A stretch of 64,000 nt of DNA from Pararobbsia silviterrae (GTDB lineage: Bacteria > Pseudomonadota > Gammaproteobacteria > Burkholderiales > Burkholderiaceae), in the NCBI RefSeq assembly GCF_003628125.1, contig NZ_RBZU01000007.1, positions 167,205-231,204 on the forward strand, in the 5' to 3' direction. Every line of letters begins with the position of its first letter. Within the stretch, counting starts at the first letter, position 1. Both the position numbers and the translations under genes were made by a program. The notes beneath the pieces were generated by a model. The model searched no databases. It saw only the letters and a list, made by a program, of their open reading frames with translations, and was not told where the DNA came from. Positions 61,671 to 64,000 of this stretch are shown here, one piece after another.

Positions 61671-64000
61671 TCAGTGCGCTGTCGTTTGTGCCGTATCGGC
61701 CGACGCGGACGCGTCGAGCGTCGTTTTGGAATCGGGCCGAAGCCATCCGTGCGATTTGACGGCATAGGGCCGCCCGTCCGCGACACCGCGTTCCGCGTAG
61801 AAGAACTCGCGCGTATGCGTATCGACGGACAGTTCCGCGTGCGTACCGGTCGATGCATCGTCGAACGCGAAATGCTTCGCTCCGTGTGCCGCATCGCGAT
61901 ATGGCATGTGGCGCGTCATCCGTGCCGAGCGTGTGCGCACGACCAGATCGGCATCGTGTCCGGCCCCCTCGAAACGCACCTCGTCGAGCGTCGCGCCGGA
62001 CCAGTACTCGGCATCGCCCGATTCGATCGTCAGCGGCTCGGCGCGCTCAAGACCCAGCGCTCCTCCGTGGTCCGCGACAAAGTATTCGATGGCCGCGCCG
62101 ATGCCGATACCCCCGGCCACACCGACGATTGCGCCGACCGCGCCATTCGAGTCGCTCGACGTGTCGGTATTGACAACCGGGCTCGAGCCGTTCGAATCAC
62201 CGGGACCCGGATCATCGGTAACCGGCGGCGGATCGCTCTCATAGGCGATCGATTGCCCGTTGCTTCTGATCGACGCGACACCCGCTTGCGTGACGTTGAC
62301 GGCCCCGGTGGTCGTTGCGCCGGTGCCGAGCGTCGAGTTCCCGTTGCCGGTCGCAATGCCGTTGTCCGTGACATTGATGGTGCCGGATTGCACGAGACCG
62401 ACGGCTTCGGTGGAGTTTCCGGAAACCGCCACTTCGGCCGTCCCTGAAACGTTGATCACGCCGTTCTGGTCGACGCCCGTGCCTTGGGACGAATCGCCGA
62501 GAATCACGACCGTGCTGTCTTCCGCGGCGCTGATTTGTCCTCGCTGATTGACACCCGTGCTCGCCGTCGAGCGACCGATGAAAGTCGTCGAACTGTTGCC
62601 TGACGCATTGACCCCGCCGATCTGCTGCACGCCCATTCACGGAATCGTAGCCCGCAAAAGCATAGACACTCCGCCCGCTTGCCGATGTGCCATTGATCTC
62701 GATCGTCGAATTCCCCGTGACGTTCAGATTCCCATACTTCCAGATCACCACGCCATTGCCCGAATTGGACACGCCCGTGGCCGTCAGCGTGCCATTCCCC
62801 GTCGTGGTCAGGGTGCCCTGAAAGACGACGCCGGCGCCGCCCGATGACGTGCCTTGGAGCGAACCGCCTCCGATATTGACGACCGAACCGGATAGCGCAA
62901 TGCTGTTGCCGTTCCTGAGTATGCCGTTGCCGGACGTGGTACGCCCCCAGATCGTCAGATTGCCGCCATTGAGATCGATCGTGCTCGTGCCGTCGGTGTT
63001 GTTGTTCACCGAACCATTTGCCGTTCCCACACCGGCAACAAGATTCAGATCAAGTGTGTCCGACGTCGACGTGATATTGCCGTTGAGCTGGATACTGCCG
63101 TTGGCGGTCATCGTCAGATTCGCTGCCCCGCCGGCTGTCTTCCTGATGTCCGCGCCCGCGTTCTGCACGATATCGCCGGATGCCGAACCCGTGCTCGCGG
63201 TGGAGATCAGCACGTCCGTGCCCTCATTCAACGCATCACTGATCGTCGTGTTGTTGATTGTTGCGCTCGCATTCGAGCCGCCGCTGAATCCGCTCGTCAC
63301 GCTCCCGCCGTAGCCCGCGTCGCTGCTCGTTGCGATCGTCACGTTCGTCGGGTCGATAAGCCACTGGCCCGACTTGCCGTTCGGCGCCGATGCGCTGACC
63401 GCACCCTGCACATCGAGATCATGACCCGACGTCTCGACGAAACCGCCGTCGCCGTGCGCCGAATCGGCCCTGATCGTCGCGCCGCGATCGACCTGCGTAT
63501 CGTTCGCGAAGGTCATGCCGTCGGCGAGCATCGTTTGCGCCTGCGTGCCCGTGAGTTGATGCAGACTGTCGCCGCCCAGAATGACCTTGCCGCCCGCCGC
63601 ATCGCCGCTGACATCGATGCTCGCGTTGTTAAACAAGCCCACACGGTCACCCGACAACACGACCGTGCCGCCAGTACCGCCCGGCGCCGTATTCGATGCG
63701 TCGATCTTGCCCGTCATCGCGACATCGCCCGTCGTGCCCGCATCGAGCACCACGTCGCCCGCACGCACCACGCCCGACAGGTTCACGACCGTGCTCAGCA
63801 AGGTGTCCTTGCCGCGTGCGGTCAACAGCACTGTGCCGTTCTCCGCGCGAATCGTGCCGCTGTTGTCGACGAGCGCCTGCGCCGTCGCATTCGTCAGCGC
63901 CACCTGAATGCCCTGGCCGTTGGGCAACGCGACCGTCGCGCTGTCGCCCGCGGCCAGCACCACCTGACCGCCAGGCGCCGTTTCGATCGACCCCGTGTTC
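61671..64000 (-). pseudogene. HMW1A/FHA-like TpsA adhesin, 3' part, frameshifted
   Basis: The C-terminal 770 or so residues of a secreted two-partner adhesin, running off the right edge. The right part has the filamentous hemagglutinin pattern (NTGSIETAPGGQVVLAAGD, then VVLSGDRVGLFNNASIDVSG). The left part has 26-residue repeats (62307-62618) and a C-terminal domain with a Gly-rich hydrophobic stretch, GAIVGVAGGIGIGAAIEYF, and no Cys. The two parts are in different frames. An extra G in the run at 62632-62634 causes the shift; without it the protein reads ...DSVNGVQQIGG smoothly. As written, translation from the right stops at 62239. About 27 Asn-X-Ser/Thr sequons are seen. It could be a sequencing error, a dead gene or phase variation. 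Confidence 0.75.

Overview
This 64 kb window is high-GC bacterial DNA with the codon bias and gene content of a betaproteobacterium, most likely Burkholderiaceae (a Burkholderia, Paraburkholderia or Robbsia-type genome). The family assignment is an inference from gene families: BKACE, AcvB with MprF, an AcpA-type phosphatase, an HMW1C/TpsB system, and many LysR, MarR, TetR and AraC regulators with divergent targets. No rRNA, tRNA, prophage, insertion sequence or CRISPR array was seen.

Layout. 0-3.2 kb: catabolic operon (extradiol-dioxygenase-like VOC protein cut by the window edge, fumarylacetoacetate-hydrolase-family protein, BKACE beta-keto acid cleavage enzyme, NTF2-like protein). 3.2-4.8 kb: AbiEi/AbiEii toxin-antitoxin pair in an AT-richer patch with inverted repeats. 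4.9-10.9 kb: sugar ABC importer (binding protein plus two permeases, no ATPase) and a GH31 alpha-xylosidase, behind a promoter with overlapping LacI-type palindromes. 11-15.7 kb: GNAT, azoreductase, an orphan pyruvate dehydrogenase E1 and a divergent MarR regulator, with a perfect 34-bp palindrome between the last two. 16-18.7 kb: tannase-like lipoprotein and a PLP dehydratase. 19.1-21.9 kb: glgC-glgA. 22-25 kb: LysR/SDR divergent pair and a periplasmic repeat protein. 25-42 kb: three c-di-GMP proteins interspersed with a DMT transporter, a carboxylesterase, an mprF-acvB lipid operon, ribA and a DHA2 efflux pump. 41.7-44.2 kb: gene-poor stretch with a 56-aa RiPP-precursor-like ORF and an ACT-like protein. 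44.2-50.3 kb: AcpA phosphatase, TetR/SDR divergent pair, an F-box plus ankyrin protein that looks like a host-directed effector, LysR, thioredoxin. 50.5-57 kb: AraC with a divergent isomerase/Gfo-Idh-MocA operon, PoxB and an MFS exporter. 57-64 kb: RcsB-like regulator, HMW1C-like N-glycosyltransferase, TpsB transporter and the 3' part of its secreted adhesin, which is frameshifted here and continues past the right edge.

Together the genes suggest a host- or plant-associated lifestyle: plant-polymer oligosaccharide uptake, tannase-like esterase, surface adhesin glycosylation, lipid aminoacylation, c-di-GMP control and an F-box/ankyrin protein. The most interesting regions are the glycosylated-adhesin locus (sequons set in a fixed position of a 26-residue repeat, with a frameshift), the F-box/ankyrin gene, the small peptide gene at 42.4-42.55 kb, and several unusually clean operator palindromes. 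All functions are read from sequence patterns only; no database search was run.
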